From CBDCKN01 sp965219035 (lineage in GTDB: Bacteria > Gemmatimonadota > Gemmatimonadetes > Longimicrobiales > Gaopeijiaceae), in contig CBDCMR010000001.1 of NCBI GenBank assembly GCA_965219035.1, positions 310,001-374,000 of the forward strand: a DNA stretch of 64,000 nt, in the 5' to 3' direction. Shown piece by piece: positions 8,201-16,557 of this stretch. Made by a program: the position numbers and the translations under genes. The notes beneath the pieces are model-generated. The model was given only the letters and a program-made list of their open reading frames with translations. It did no database searches and was not told where the DNA came from. How positions within the stretch are numbered: position 1 is the stretch's first letter; the number at the start of each line of letters is the position of its first letter.

Positions 8201-11200
8201 GGCGCCACCCTGTCGACGACCGGTGATTTCCGGACCGGCAACAAGGCCGAGATCACCCTGGCGACGGCCCTGACGGCCGCGGCCACGAACATCACGGTGT
8301 CGCTCGCCTCCAGCGCCGTCCACGACGCCGCCGGCAACGGCATCCTCTTCGTGGCGGCGACCGCCGTCACCAACGCCGTCGACGCCCCCGACCCCGCCGA
8401 CCCGCCGGGCTCGCTGAAGGCGCGGCGCGGCGACGGCGAAGTACACCTGGAATGGGAGCCGCCGGCGGCGGTGGCGGGCGATCCCGATCTCGCCTACCAG
8501 CTCCGCTACGGCGCGGAGGGCGGGGAGTACGGCCAGTGGCGGGACATCCCCGGCGGACCGAACGCGCGGAGCCACACGGTGACCGGGCTCGAGAACGGGA
8601 CGCGCTACGCGTTCGAGCTCCGCGTCCGCCGCCGCGAAAGCGGCTTCGGCAGGGCGGCGGAGATTATGCAGACCCCGGAGGCGCCGCGCTGGTCGGTGTC
8701 GACGAACCGGCGCTCGGTCCACGAGGGTGAGGACGTGACGCTGAGCATCGCCACGAGCAACGCGGTCGGCTTCTACTCGGCGCCGGAGCCGCTGACCCTG
8801 GCCGTCATAGGCCGGATCGTGTTGGAGTTCGCGACCATCAAGGGGGCGGACCCCGAGGACTTCGAGATCTGGGCGGGCGGCACCAGGGTCCGGGGATACA
8901 CGAAGGACATCACGTTCCTCAACTTCAACAGCGATTCCGGCAGGGACCCGTTCCCCGCACAGCACTTCGACGTGGCGGTTCCGGTCGGTTCGACTTCCCT
9001 GGACGTGACCGTGAAGGTGCTTGTCGACGAGGACGAGGAGGAGGGCCAGGAGCACATGTCGTTCATGGTGTTCCGCGAGGACTCGCTGGTGAACGACACA
9101 TGGGATGACACCGGTGTGAACATCGAGAGCGGCGACGCCGGCGTCGTGAAGCAGCTCGCGGTGGCCGACGCCGAGGCGACGGAGGGCGAGGACCCGTCGC
9201 TGGACTTCGTGGTGACGCTCGCGCCGGCGGCGGCATGGACGGTGACCGTCGACTATGCGACCCGCGACGGCACCGCGCGGGCGGGCTCGGACTACACGGA
9301 CACGAGCGGCTCGCTGACCTTCGCGCCCGGCGATACGGAGAAGACAGTTTCGGTGCCGGTCATCGACGACACGGTGCAGGACACCCCGGAAACGCTCACG
9401 TTGCGGCTGTCCAACGCCGATCCGCCGTACGCCGACAGCGGGAATGTCGTGTGGGGCTCGGAGGCGGCGGGCGTGCTCATCGCGGACGCCGTCGCGACGG
9501 GGACGATCCGCAACACCGAGGACCAGGCGGAGCCGCGGGCCGTGAGTGTGTCGGACGCGAGCGCGGCGGAGGGCGATTCGGTGGACTTCACGGTGTCGCT
9601 CTCGGCGGCGAGTGATGGGGAAGTGACGGTCGACTACGCAACGTCGGACGGCACGGCGACGGCGGGGGAGGACTACACGGCCACGAGCGGCACGCTGGCG
9701 TTCCAGGCGGGCGAGGTGACGAAGACGATCTCCGTGCCGACCACCGAGGACGCGGAGGACGACGGCGGCGAGACGTTCACGCTCACCCTGAGCAACGCCT
9801 CGGGCGCCGGTCTCGGCGATGCGGAGGCGACGGGGACGATCCGGAACACCGACACCGCCGCCGAACTCTCGGCCGACTTCCCCGAGAGCGCGTACACCTC
9901 GAAGCGGCACGCGGGATCGGACGACCGCCCGCAGGTGGTGGTGGCGTTCAGCGAGGCGGTGGCGGACTTCGACAGGAACACGCCGTCGGTGACGGTGACG
10001 GGGGCGTCGGGGCTGTCGGTTCAAGCCCACACCGAGGACGGGCTCGATAACGCCTATGTGTTCTTCATGACGCCGGACGGGGACGGCGACGTGACGTTCG
10101 CGCTGGTCGCGGACGCCGCGTGCGCCTCGGGCGGCATCTGCACGGCCGACGGGACGGTGCTGACGCAGGTGCCGGCGGCGTGGACGATCCCGGGGCCGGA
10201 CGACGAGAGTCTGCCGGCGGTGGGCGTGTCCGGTGCGAGCGCGGCGGAGGGCGACGCGGTCGCCTTCACGGTGTCGCTGTCGGCGGCGAGCAGCCGGCAG
10301 GTGACGGTCGAGTACGCGACTTCGGACGGCACGGCGACGGCGGGCTCCGACTACACGGCAGAGTCCGGAACGCTGACGTTCGCGGCGAACGAGACCTCGA
10401 AGACCGTGAGCGTCGCGACGACGGACGATTCGGTGGACGAGGACGACGAGACCTTCACGCTGACGCTGTCGAGCCCGGCGAACGCGACGCTCGGCGACGC
10501 AACGGCGACCGGCACGATCAACGACGACGACAATGCGGCGCCTCTGACGGCGAGCTTCAGCGACATGCCGGACTCGCACGCGGGCGGGGAGTTCACGTTC
10601 GGGCTGGCGTTCAGCGAAAACGTCGAGCTCAGCTACGTGACGCTTCGCGACACCGCGTTCGTCGTGACCGGTGGCGAGGTGAAGAGGGCCCAGCGCCAAC
10701 AGCAGGGCAGCAACCAGGCATGGAACATCACGGTCGAGCCGACTTCGACGAACGACACGGTGACCATCACGCTGCCGGAGACGACCGACTGCGACGCGGT
10801 TGACGCGATCTGTACCCACGACGGCCGGCCGCTGTCGCACTCGCTGTCGGCGACGGTCGTCGACGCGGCCTCGTCGAGCGCGAGTGACGCGGTGGGCGGG
10901 GACGCGGCGGACGACGCGCTGGACGTCCTGGGCGGCGTGACGCCGGACGCGGCCTCGGCGGCGCTGTTCGGCGAGGGAGGACTGAGCGAGGCCCAGTTGG
11001 ACGCCCTTGACCGTCTGGGCAACCGGAACGGCCGCTACGACCTCGGCGACCTGCTCTCCTGGACGGAGCGCTGCCGGAGCGGCGAGGCGCGCTGCGGCAC
11101 AACCTCCACCGATCCCGGTCCCGCGTCTTCGGCCCTCCTGTTCGGCGCCGCGGCGGCCGGACGCCGGCGGACCTCGAAGCAGCCGAATCGGGGCGACTCC

Positions 11201-11656
11201 GGGCGCTGCGGAAGCCTACCCGTCCGGGGCATGCGCCGCCGTGCGCGTAAGGCCGGTTACGGCCTCGCCATGCTGCTCGCCGCCACCATGGTCTGGTCTT
11301 GCACCGACGGTTCGGTGGGGCCGGCCGCCCCGGCCGCCGCCGTGCAGGGTCCGGGCTTCCTGACCGTCGAGTGGACCGGGCCGGCAGCCGGTCGCGGCAT
11401 CGGCGTTCTGCTCGAACTGGAAGGTCCCGGCATCGAGACCGTGCGCGCTCCCGGTTTCGAGTTGTACGAATCCAGGGCGTCCGGGCGGCATGAGATCGTC
11501 GTGGCGGGATCCCTCCGGGCGGGTCCCCTCGTGCAGTTCCGGGTCCCGGACCGGGGCCAGCTGCCTCTGTACCGGGTCCGCGTCCTCGAGGTCGCGGGAG
11601 AGGATTACGAGCTCAGGGACGCAGGGCAGTACCGGGCCGTGATCACGCTGCACTGA
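5204..11656 (+). CDS. giant secreted Ig-like/FN3/Calx-beta repeat protein with dockerin-like tail, fused in frame to a lipoprotein
   Basis: About 2,150 residues from the ATG at 5204; the open frame extends further upstream but overlaps the recombinase. After an unusually long Arg-rich leader, RALAVSVLAGMALLAPGDASAQ is a signal peptide cleaved near residue 132. Then follow an Ig-like domain, three near-identical units starting VALTSAPG/IALTSSP (about 6.35, 7.04 and 7.72 kb) each with a FSEDI half-domain, a fibronectin III domain (8.4-8.7 kb), and Calx-beta repeats (about 9.15, 9.55 and 10.2 kb, ATSDGTATAGSDYT type) interleaved with further Ig-like domains. LDRLGNRNGRYDLGDLLSW near 11.02 kb is a dockerin/EF-hand-like motif. 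The frame then enters a lipoprotein signal (MLLAATMVWSC). A surface or adhesive role is likely. True start and the fusion remain uncertain. Confidence 0.75.
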   Translation: MRRALDMRAIPTQESPIVHKCRPRPLRGPGSSRSDRSAVAKVTNRPADTRPGGDQRRGLQTRFAGGGARAPALRCRDRAILCKLPARPARSAGAGAFRARPRYAFPRSRLARALAVSVLAGMALLAPGDASAQTAATILSITRNSDLGTYNLGDTISVNVVFSAAVTVTGTPQLGLAIGTDTLQANYASGSGTSTLVFDYEVATGNEDTDGIRVISDGLTLNGGTITSSGTAATLTHIAYQFAGLLVDAGDITPPIVTAGQIWSATLTAEEVLFSGTVVAIGYSSGGGSLSDDDFDLAGTSYTVTALGISRPATDNILSLSFNTDPGTLVALLTLHIGSDTFPLADATTSTSGGIYSYLWTGHGLSWSDNDMISVSLSVEGPAIDSVALTSAPGVDSTYAISDTVTATVTFSSAVDIAGSPELELDFGGSVKAAACAAATNTTTMACSYTVAVGAEAPNGIAIGANKLTGDSIYATGHPAVGADLDHGAVMIDAGHKVDGIRPTLVTTGDDAPRTSTDGTQVILTFSEDISAFNLSAFNMKVNGFVGWTSGATVSRSGRTVTLTLLSHLTLLSSQTVTVDNFASDVVKDAAGNGNLRVTGSVTVFNAVGVPTVSGVALTSAPGADNTYAIGDTVAATVTFSEAVDIAGSPELELDFDGTAKAAACATATNTTTMACSYEVAAGDSAPDGIAIGANKLTGDSITVTGSTTATADLDHDAVAIDAGHMVDGIRPTLVTTGTDAPATSSDGETVLLVFSEDIGAVVRDSITIQANGDTVSTSAASVSGTKVEITLATALTAAATNITVALGADAVTDGGGNGNLALAATGVTNAVVSATGPTVTGIALTSSPQSAFGFYRRNEDVEATVTFSAAVDITGTPELELDFAGTAKAATCAAATNTTTMVCEYRVAGGDSAPDGIAIEANKLTGGTITATGSTTAANLDHSAVAIDADHRVDAIRPTLVTTGADAPRTSTDGTKVILTFSEDIRSVNRASVTIQANGATLSTTGDFRTGNKAEITLATALTAAATNITVSLASSAVHDAAGNGILFVAATAVTNAVDAPDPADPPGSLKARRGDGEVHLEWEPPAAVAGDPDLAYQLRYGAEGGEYGQWRDIPGGPNARSHTVTGLENGTRYAFELRVRRRESGFGRAAEIMQTPEAPRWSVSTNRRSVHEGEDVTLSIATSNAVGFYSAPEPLTLAVIGRIVLEFATIKGADPEDFEIWAGGTRVRGYTKDITFLNFNSDSGRDPFPAQHFDVAVPVGSTSLDVTVKVLVDEDEEEGQEHMSFMVFREDSLVNDTWDDTGVNIESGDAGVVKQLAVADAEATEGEDPSLDFVVTLAPAAAWTVTVDYATRDGTARAGSDYTDTSGSLTFAPGDTEKTVSVPVIDDTVQDTPETLTLRLSNADPPYADSGNVVWGSEAAGVLIADAVATGTIRNTEDQAEPRAVSVSDASAAEGDSVDFTVSLSAASDGEVTVDYATSDGTATAGEDYTATSGTLAFQAGEVTKTISVPTTEDAEDDGGETFTLTLSNASGAGLGDAEATGTIRNTDTAAELSADFPESAYTSKRHAGSDDRPQVVVAFSEAVADFDRNTPSVTVTGASGLSVQAHTEDGLDNAYVFFMTPDGDGDVTFALVADAACASGGICTADGTVLTQVPAAWTIPGPDDESLPAVGVSGASAAEGDAVAFTVSLSAASSRQVTVEYATSDGTATAGSDYTAESGTLTFAANETSKTVSVATTDDSVDEDDETFTLTLSSPANATLGDATATGTINDDDNAAPLTASFSDMPDSHAGGEFTFGLAFSENVELSYVTLRDTAFVVTGGEVKRAQRQQQGSNQAWNITVEPTSTNDTVTITLPETTDCDAVDAICTHDGRPLSHSLSATVVDAASSSASDAVGGDAADDALDVLGGVTPDAASAALFGEGGLSEAQLDALDRLGNRNGRYDLGDLLSWTERCRSGEARCGTTSTDPGPASSALLFGAAAAGRRRTSKQPNRGDSGRCGSLPVRGMRRRARKAGYGLAMLLAATMVWSCTDGSVGPAAPAAAVQGPGFLTVEWTGPAAGRGIGVLLELEGPGIETVRAPGFELYESRASGRHEIVVAGSLRAGPLVQFRVPDRGQLPLYRVRVLEVAGEDYELRDAGQYRAVITLH
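11231..11656 (+). CDS. alternative separate lipoprotein gene inside the giant frame
   Basis: The ATG at 11231 starts MRRRARKAGYGLAMLLAATMVWSC, a textbook lipoprotein signal: positive n-region, hydrophobic core and a lipobox ending in Cys near residue 24. The remaining 117 residues are beta-rich (GFLTVEWTGPAAGRGIGVLLELEGPGIETVRAPGFE). A signal of this kind belongs at an N-terminus, so this segment probably is, or was, an independent gene cotranscribed behind the repeat protein. No stop codon separates it from the upstream frame, so readthrough as one polypeptide cannot be excluded. Confidence 0.45.
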   Translation: MRRRARKAGYGLAMLLAATMVWSCTDGSVGPAAPAAAVQGPGFLTVEWTGPAAGRGIGVLLELEGPGIETVRAPGFELYESRASGRHEIVVAGSLRAGPLVQFRVPDRGQLPLYRVRVLEVAGEDYELRDAGQYRAVITLH

Positions 11657-11676
11657 CAACCCCAGCCAAGATGGGT

Positions 11677-11714
11677 CCCCCGACGTGCGCGGCAAGGTTC
11701 GAGTGCGTCGGGGG
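11677..11714 (+). terminator. possible transcription terminator hairpin
   Basis: The arm CCCCCGACG (11677-11685) is the exact reverse complement of CGTCGGGGG (11706-11714), with a 20-base loop. It begins 20 bp after the stop codon of the giant gene. No T-run follows, so it is a stem consistent with, but not proof of, a terminator. Confidence 0.4.
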
Positions 11715-12097
11715 GGCCACGCCCACGGCGTCCTCCTCCGTGCCGGGAATCGACCCGCTGACCTAGCGCCGTCCTCTTACCAGCAACCGGCCCGGCCTCC
11801 CGGACGGCATCCGGTTCCCACGGACCTTCGCGTTCCGTCGCGCCGGCCGGCGCACACCCCGCACCGGCCGCACCCGGGCCCGGCTCTCCCGGCCGAGCCT
11901 CGCACCCCATCCCCCCGGCCTCGCATCCCCTGCCTCGCGGGTGCGTGCGCCACTGCACTGGCGGCGGCCTCCAGAGCCTCCCGGACAACGTCGGATAACT
12001 ACGTACACCACGGACACTTAGGAGATTTCCTAAGAGTTGACTTCCTGGCAAAGGCCCCTTCAACGTTACGGGCCATGACACGGTTGGAACGGCTCTC
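11715..12097. promoter_or_regulatory. leader region of the conjugative island with an operator-like palindrome
   Basis: No gene is seen here. A perfect palindrome CTTAGGA-GATT-TCCTAAG lies at 12017-12034, 63 bp before the ATG of the regulatory gene at 12098. TTGACT follows directly at 12037 and could be a -35 element, although no convincing -10 box is visible. A 7-bp symmetric site in front of a helix-turn-helix gene suggests an autoregulatory operator controlling the whole conjugation operon. The 11.76-11.95 kb part is very GC-rich and featureless. Confidence 0.4.
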
Positions 12098-12622
12098 ATG
12101 CAGACCCTGGAGGAGCAATTCAACACACGGCTGAACGCGTTTCTGGGCAGCACGGGCCTGAGGCCGACGACGTTCGGCATGCAGGCGGTGGGCGACCCGA
12201 GCCTGTTACGCCAGATCGAGCGGGGACGCTCGCCGTCGCTCAGGACGGCGGACCGGATTCTGGCCTTCATGGCCGCCTACGAGCAGGACTCGGGCGGCGC
12301 GAGGGCTCCGCCCGGCCGCCTGGCCGGGCCGGGGCCGGCGACGCGGGGGAGGAAGGCGAACCGGAGCAGAGCAATGAGTGAACAACCGATCGAACAGAGA
12401 ACGAACCCGCCGATCCGTTTCCTGCGGATCTCGGCTGTCGAGGCGCTGACGGGCCTGTCGCGGACCACGATCTACGACTGGTCGGCACAGGGGCGCTTCC
12501 CCCGGGCGGTCCGGCTGAGCGAGCGCGCGGTGCGCTGGATCGAGTCGGAGGTCGAGGAATGGATGGATGAGCGGATCGAGCAGGGCCGGGGCGGGGACGC
12601 CTCGGCGGCAAAACACAACTGA
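12098..12622 (+). CDS. AlpA-like regulator with an XRE-like N-terminal extension
   Basis: The first protein of the island has 174 residues. The N-terminal part (QTLEEQFNTRLNAFLGSTGLRPTTFGMQAVGDPSLLRQIERGRSPSLRTADRIL) resembles the short XRE-like helix-turn-helix of phage regulators. The C-terminal part (FLRISAVEALTGLSRTTIYDWSAQGRFPRAVRLSERAVRWIESEVEEWMDERI) is a complete AlpA domain, which activates excision or transfer genes. AlpA proteins are normally stand-alone with about 70-80 residues, and an in-frame ATG at 12374 (MSEQPIEQ) would give exactly that. The gene may therefore make two products or be a fusion. The pilin gene follows 19 bp downstream. Confidence 0.75.
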   Translation: MQTLEEQFNTRLNAFLGSTGLRPTTFGMQAVGDPSLLRQIERGRSPSLRTADRILAFMAAYEQDSGGARAPPGRLAGPGPATRGRKANRSRAMSEQPIEQRTNPPIRFLRISAVEALTGLSRTTIYDWSAQGRFPRAVRLSERAVRWIESEVEEWMDERIEQGRGGDASAAKHN

Positions 12623-12641
12623 ACCCCAAGGAGGAGAGAGA

Positions 12642-12929
12642 ATGAGAACGTTGTCTAGAACGCTGCAAGCGGCCGCCTGGGCCGCACTGCTGGCGCTGAC
12701 GCCGAGTGTGCTGCTGGCTCAGGGGACGAGCCCGTGGGTGGAGGCGGTGAACGAGCTGCAGGCGCAGTTCACGGGTCCGATCGCGCGGGGGCTGTCGCTG
12801 ATCGCGATCGTGGTGGGCGGGCTGATGTTCGCGTTCGGCGAGGGCGGGAGCAAGCGGACGCTGGCCGGGATCATCTTCGGTCTCGGGATGGCGATGGGCG
12901 CGGCGAACTTCCTGGCCTGGCTGTTCTGA
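12642..12929 (+). CDS. virB2: TrbC/VirB2-family conjugal pilin
   Basis: 95 residues from the ATG at 12642, preceded by the strong ribosome-binding site AAGGAGG. A signal peptide (LQAAAWAALLALTPSVLLAQ) and two membrane helices (GLSLIAIVVGGLMFAF and LAGIIFGLGMAMGAANFLAWLF) joined by a short charged loop (GEGGSKR) are the VirB2/TrbC plan. It is the major subunit of the conjugative pilus. Its stop overlaps the next ATG as TGATG, so it is cotranslated with the VirB3 gene. A longer upstream start (12567) would lie inside the AlpA gene and is rejected. Confidence 0.85.
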   Translation: MRTLSRTLQAAAWAALLALTPSVLLAQGTSPWVEAVNELQAQFTGPIARGLSLIAIVVGGLMFAFGEGGSKRTLAGIIFGLGMAMGAANFLAWLF

Positions 12930-13231
12930 TGAGGGGTCTGAGGCGCTGGGCCGGCTATGCGGCGCTGAACCGTCCGCTGACGATCCTGGGCGTGGAGCGT
13001 AGGGGGTTCCTGCTCGTCGCCACGCTCGGGCTCGCGATGTGGAACGCGACGGCTTCGCTCGTGACGGGCGGCGTGGTGTTCGCGGTGGGCTACGGGGCCG
13101 GATGGCTGGCCGGCCGCAAGGACCCGGACATGCTTGGCGTGCTCCGCGCCGGGACGTGCTACCCGTCGCGTTTCGACCCGGGCAAGTGGGCCGATGAGCC
13201 GTGGCATCTCGTGATCCGGAGCGGGCGATGA
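12929..13231 (+). CDS. virB3: VirB3/TrbD-family conjugation protein
   Basis: 100 residues. A short N-terminal segment (LNRPLTILGVERRGFLLVATLGLAMWNATASL) followed by a second hydrophobic stretch (VTGGVVFAVGYGAGWLAG) and the tail DPDMLGVL is the VirB3/TrbD pattern. It is an inner-membrane component that works with VirB4 during pilus assembly. It overlaps the pilin stop (TGATG) and the virB4 start (ATGA), so the three are translationally coupled. Confidence 0.8.
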   Translation: MRGLRRWAGYAALNRPLTILGVERRGFLLVATLGLAMWNATASLVTGGVVFAVGYGAGWLAGRKDPDMLGVLRAGTCYPSRFDPGKWADEPWHLVIRSGR

Positions 13232-15672
13232 GGATCGCCGCGGAGCTCAGGGACCACGAGGCGGCCGGTTCGCTGGCCGAGGAGCTGCCCTACTGGGGCT
13301 GGCTCGAGGACGGACGCACCTGCCTGACCCGCACGGGCGAGCTGATCGCAGCCGGGCGGCTGGCGCCTGCGGTAGTCGATGGGCGTTCGCCCGAGCAGAT
13401 CGACCGCGTGCTGGGCCGCTGGCAGCGGTTGCTCTCGGGGTTGGACTCCGACACACGCCTCTACTTCTATATGCTCCGGCGCCCGGCCTCGCCCGACGCC
13501 GCGGACGACGAGGGTTCCGGCATCGTAGCGGTCTCCCAGCGGAAACGGAGTGCGTTTCTGGCCGGGCGGGTGCAGCGGCTCGAGGCCTACCTGGTCTGGT
13601 CGCACGATCCCCGTCTCCGCACGGTCGCCGACGGGCCCGCGTCGGGAAGCGCCTCCCGGCTCATGCAGTGGTGGAAGCGCCGCCGAGGGGGCGCGCCGAC
13701 CTACCTCGGTTCCGAGATCGAGGCGGTCGCCGCCCGCTTTCGCTCGACGGTGGACGCGGGCCGTGCGCTCGTGGAGGAGCACACACCGATCGAGATGCTC
13801 GAGCCCGCCGAAGCCTCGCGGCTCCTCTCCGAGCTCATCAACCGTCCGGGCACGGTGTGGGACGGCGCGACGGGGAGCGGGATGAACTGGCGACTCGCCC
13901 TCTCGGAGCTCGAGGCGGAGCGAGGACACCTGCGGCTCGACGGCGAGCCGGTGATCCTGTACTCGCTCCTGTCTCCACCCGGCCAAGCCCGTGCGAACCT
14001 GCTCCGGGATCTCTACTGCCTCGATGCCGTGATGACGGTGTCGCTCGAGTGGCGGCCCTGGGCGATGGAAGCGGCGAGGCGCCGGATCCGTGGCGCGCAG
14101 CGGCACTACTTCGCACGCCGTTACTCGATGATGGCGCACGTGCAGGAGACGGAGGGCACGGCCGCCGCGATGGTCGACTCGGCCGCGGCGACGGAGTCCG
14201 ACCGGCTCGGGCAGGCACTGGTAGAGCTCGAGGCGGACGGCGTGAGCTACGGCGAGGCGTCACTCACCGTGGCGCTCCACGGCGAGCTCGGACGGATCGA
14301 GCGGCTGGACGGCGACCTGCGCCGTCTCTTCGCCGCGCACGACGCGAAGGTGATCCGGGAGGGTTACGGCCAACTGCCGGCCTGGTTCTCCCGGCTCCCG
14401 GCCCAACCGCGTGGGCGGCAGGTGCGGAAGGTGTTCGTGTCGGCCGGCGTGGCGGCGTGCCTGGCGCCGCTCTTCGGTTCGCCCAGGGGGACGCCCCGGA
14501 GCCGTCACCTCGGCCGTGAGTCGCTCGCGGTCTTGGAGACCCCGTGGCGCACGGCGTACCACTACGACCTGTTTGCCGGCGACGTCGGCCACACGCTGAT
14601 GCTCGGCGCGACCGGCTCGGGCAAGAGCTTCACACTGAACTTCCTCCTGGTCGAGGCGCTCAGGTACGACCCGCGCGTCCTGATCCTGGATCTGGGCGGC
14701 TCCTACCGCTGGCTCACGCGCTTCCTCGGGGGCCGCTACCTGGAGCTGTCGCCCGGCGAGGCCGAGCCGACGCTCCGGCTGCAGCCGTTCGCGCTCCCGG
14801 CGGGCACGCGGACGTTCCAGTTCCTGACCGGCTGGGTGCTCCGGCTGCTGAAGCTCGGCGGTTGGGAAGCGAGCGGAGCGGACACGAGCGAGATCCGCTC
14901 GCGGATCGAGGACCTCTATGCGTTCGAGCCGGAGCGGCGGACGCTGAGCGTCCTGGCTGGCTCGCTTCCGTCCGGGATGTGGCCGGCGTGGAGCCGCTGG
15001 ACCCAAGGCGGCGCGTGGGGACCCTACTTCGACAACCCGGCAAGCGGGGCACCGGACCTCGAGTTCGCCGACTGGCAGGTGATCGATCTGGCGGGCGCGG
15101 TCGAGCATCCGGATCTCTGCGACGCGGCGCTCTCCTACCTGCTCGAGCGGATGCGCTTGGAGGTCGAGGATCCGTCCGAGGCGGCGCGTCTGAAGCTGAT
15201 GGTCGTGGACGAGGCTTGGCGCTACCTGCAGGACCCCGCCGTGCTGAGCTACCTGGCCGAGGCGGCGAAGACGTGGAGGAAGAAGAACGCCGCGTTGATC
15301 CTGGCCACGCAGTCCGCCGTGGACGTGACCTCCACGCCCGGCGCTGCGGCGCTGCTCGAGTCGATCCCGACCAAGCTGTTCCTCGCGAACCCGGAGCTCC
15401 CCGACGAGGTTGGGGAGCTGTTCCGGCTGAGCGAGTCGGAGCTGGCCCGGGTCCGGGGCCTGATCCCGAAGCGCGAGCTCTATCTGCGCCGCCCGGACGG
15501 GGCGGCGGTGCTCCGGCTCGAGGTCGATCCGGAGAGCTACTGGCTCTACACCTCGTCCGCATTGGACGCCGAGGAGCGCGCCCGTGCCGTCGAGCGCCAC
15601 GGGCTCGCCCGGGCCATCGAGGTGCTCGCGAGCCGAGACGATCCCACCCCCACCCCCAACGCAAGGAGCTGA
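13228..15672 (+). CDS. virB4: VirB4/TrbE-family secretion ATPase
   Basis: 814 residues from the ATG at 13228, which overlaps the upstream stop. The N-terminal domain of about 430 residues precedes the P-loop NTPase core. Walker A is GATGSGKS (about residue 460) and Walker B is LMVVDEAW (about 657). LILATQSAVDV and LFLANPE are further conserved VirB4 motifs. It powers pilus biogenesis and substrate transfer at the inner membrane. Length and motifs are normal for the family. It lies in the operon directly before the VirB9 gene (6-bp spacing). Confidence 0.95.
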   Translation: MRIAAELRDHEAAGSLAEELPYWGWLEDGRTCLTRTGELIAAGRLAPAVVDGRSPEQIDRVLGRWQRLLSGLDSDTRLYFYMLRRPASPDAADDEGSGIVAVSQRKRSAFLAGRVQRLEAYLVWSHDPRLRTVADGPASGSASRLMQWWKRRRGGAPTYLGSEIEAVAARFRSTVDAGRALVEEHTPIEMLEPAEASRLLSELINRPGTVWDGATGSGMNWRLALSELEAERGHLRLDGEPVILYSLLSPPGQARANLLRDLYCLDAVMTVSLEWRPWAMEAARRRIRGAQRHYFARRYSMMAHVQETEGTAAAMVDSAAATESDRLGQALVELEADGVSYGEASLTVALHGELGRIERLDGDLRRLFAAHDAKVIREGYGQLPAWFSRLPAQPRGRQVRKVFVSAGVAACLAPLFGSPRGTPRSRHLGRESLAVLETPWRTAYHYDLFAGDVGHTLMLGATGSGKSFTLNFLLVEALRYDPRVLILDLGGSYRWLTRFLGGRYLELSPGEAEPTLRLQPFALPAGTRTFQFLTGWVLRLLKLGGWEASGADTSEIRSRIEDLYAFEPERRTLSVLAGSLPSGMWPAWSRWTQGGAWGPYFDNPASGAPDLEFADWQVIDLAGAVEHPDLCDAALSYLLERMRLEVEDPSEAARLKLMVVDEAWRYLQDPAVLSYLAEAAKTWRKKNAALILATQSAVDVTSTPGAAALLESIPTKLFLANPELPDEVGELFRLSESELARVRGLIPKRELYLRRPDGAAVLRLEVDPESYWLYTSSALDAEERARAVERHGLARAIEVLASRDDPTPTPNARS

Positions 15673-15678
15673 CACGCC

Positions 15679-16557
15679 ATGCGACCCCCTACGACACCCC
15701 TCGTTCTAACCGCGCTTCTCCTGGCGGCGCTCCCCACCGGGGCCACCGCGCAGCAGGAGGACGACCAAGCGTTCCTCCGGGTGCCGGTCGCGGAGGAGGG
15801 CGAGGACCGGATCCACCGGCTCCGCACCCGGGTCCGCCACACGACGGTCATCGTGCTCCCCGCCGATGAGAACATCCTGGATTTCGTGGTCGGCGACTCG
15901 GAGTACTGGCACCTGACCGGCGCGGCGAACGTCGCGTTTCTGAAACCTCTCTCCCCGGACGCGGCCACGAACATCGCGCTCGTCTGCGAGTCGGGGCGGA
16001 TCTACTCGTTCCTGGTGGCCGAGCACAGCGCCGAGGAGAACGAGCGACCGCCCCATCTGGTCGTTCGCTTCGAGTCCGGAGCAGAGGAGACGGGGCTCTC
16101 CGGCGGCGGCACGGGCCGTCCCGCGTTCGTCGCGCGTAGCGAGGTCGCGGCCTACCAGCAGATGGCCGCCGAGGCGGCGGCGGCAGCTCGGAGTGCCCGG
16201 GAGGCGGCCGAGGCCGGCATCCTGGAAGCCCGGTCGCAGGCTGAGTCGGCGATCGAGGAGTTCCGTGCCGGCTATCCGGAGCGTCTCGCCTTCGAGTACC
16301 GGCTCGACGGGGACGCGGCCGACCGGCCGTTCCTGGTCGAAGCGATGTGGCACGACGGGCAGTTCACCTACCTCCGCTCCCGCGCCCAGGAGTCGCCGGC
16401 CCTCTATGAGCTCCGGGACGGCGAGCCTGCGCTCGTCGCCTACGATCTGACGGATGACGGGCTGTACGTCGCCCGCCATGTGCTGGCCGACGGATGGCTG
16501 CAGATCGGCGACAAGCGGGCTGCCTGGCGGTTCACGCCGCGGGAAGCGCTCCGATGA
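15679..16557 (+). CDS. virB9: TrbG/VirB9-family outer-membrane core protein
   Basis: 292 residues with a signal peptide (LVLTALLLAALPTGATAQQ). The N-terminal domain contains TTVIVLPADENILDFVVGDSEYWHLTGAANVAFLKPL and YSFLV, and the C-terminal domain contains AFEYRL, FLVEAMWHDGQFTYLR and KRAAWRF, the two beta domains of VirB9/TrbG. An Ala-rich helix (about 155-190) links them. It forms the outer-membrane ring with VirB10 and VirB7. No virB7 lipoprotein gene is visible. The stop overlaps the virB10 ATG (ATGA). Confidence 0.88.
   Translation: MRPPTTPLVLTALLLAALPTGATAQQEDDQAFLRVPVAEEGEDRIHRLRTRVRHTTVIVLPADENILDFVVGDSEYWHLTGAANVAFLKPLSPDAATNIALVCESGRIYSFLVAEHSAEENERPPHLVVRFESGAEETGLSGGGTGRPAFVARSEVAAYQQMAAEAAAAARSAREAAEAGILEARSQAESAIEEFRAGYPERLAFEYRLDGDAADRPFLVEAMWHDGQFTYLRSRAQESPALYELRDGEPALVAYDLTDDGLYVARHVLADGWLQIGDKRAAWRFTPREALR

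Noticed and set aside
6917..10840. 1,307-residue open frame on the minus strand over the giant gene
   Set aside because: It is antisense to a clearly coding frame with family domains, is almost entirely Arg/Ala/Gly/His-rich, and has no domain of its own. It is a GC-skew shadow.
14260..15675. Long minus-strand frames over virB4, virB9 and virB10
   Set aside because: Same shadow effect in GC-rich DNA; the plus-strand frames carry Walker motifs and signal peptides, the minus-strand ones do not.
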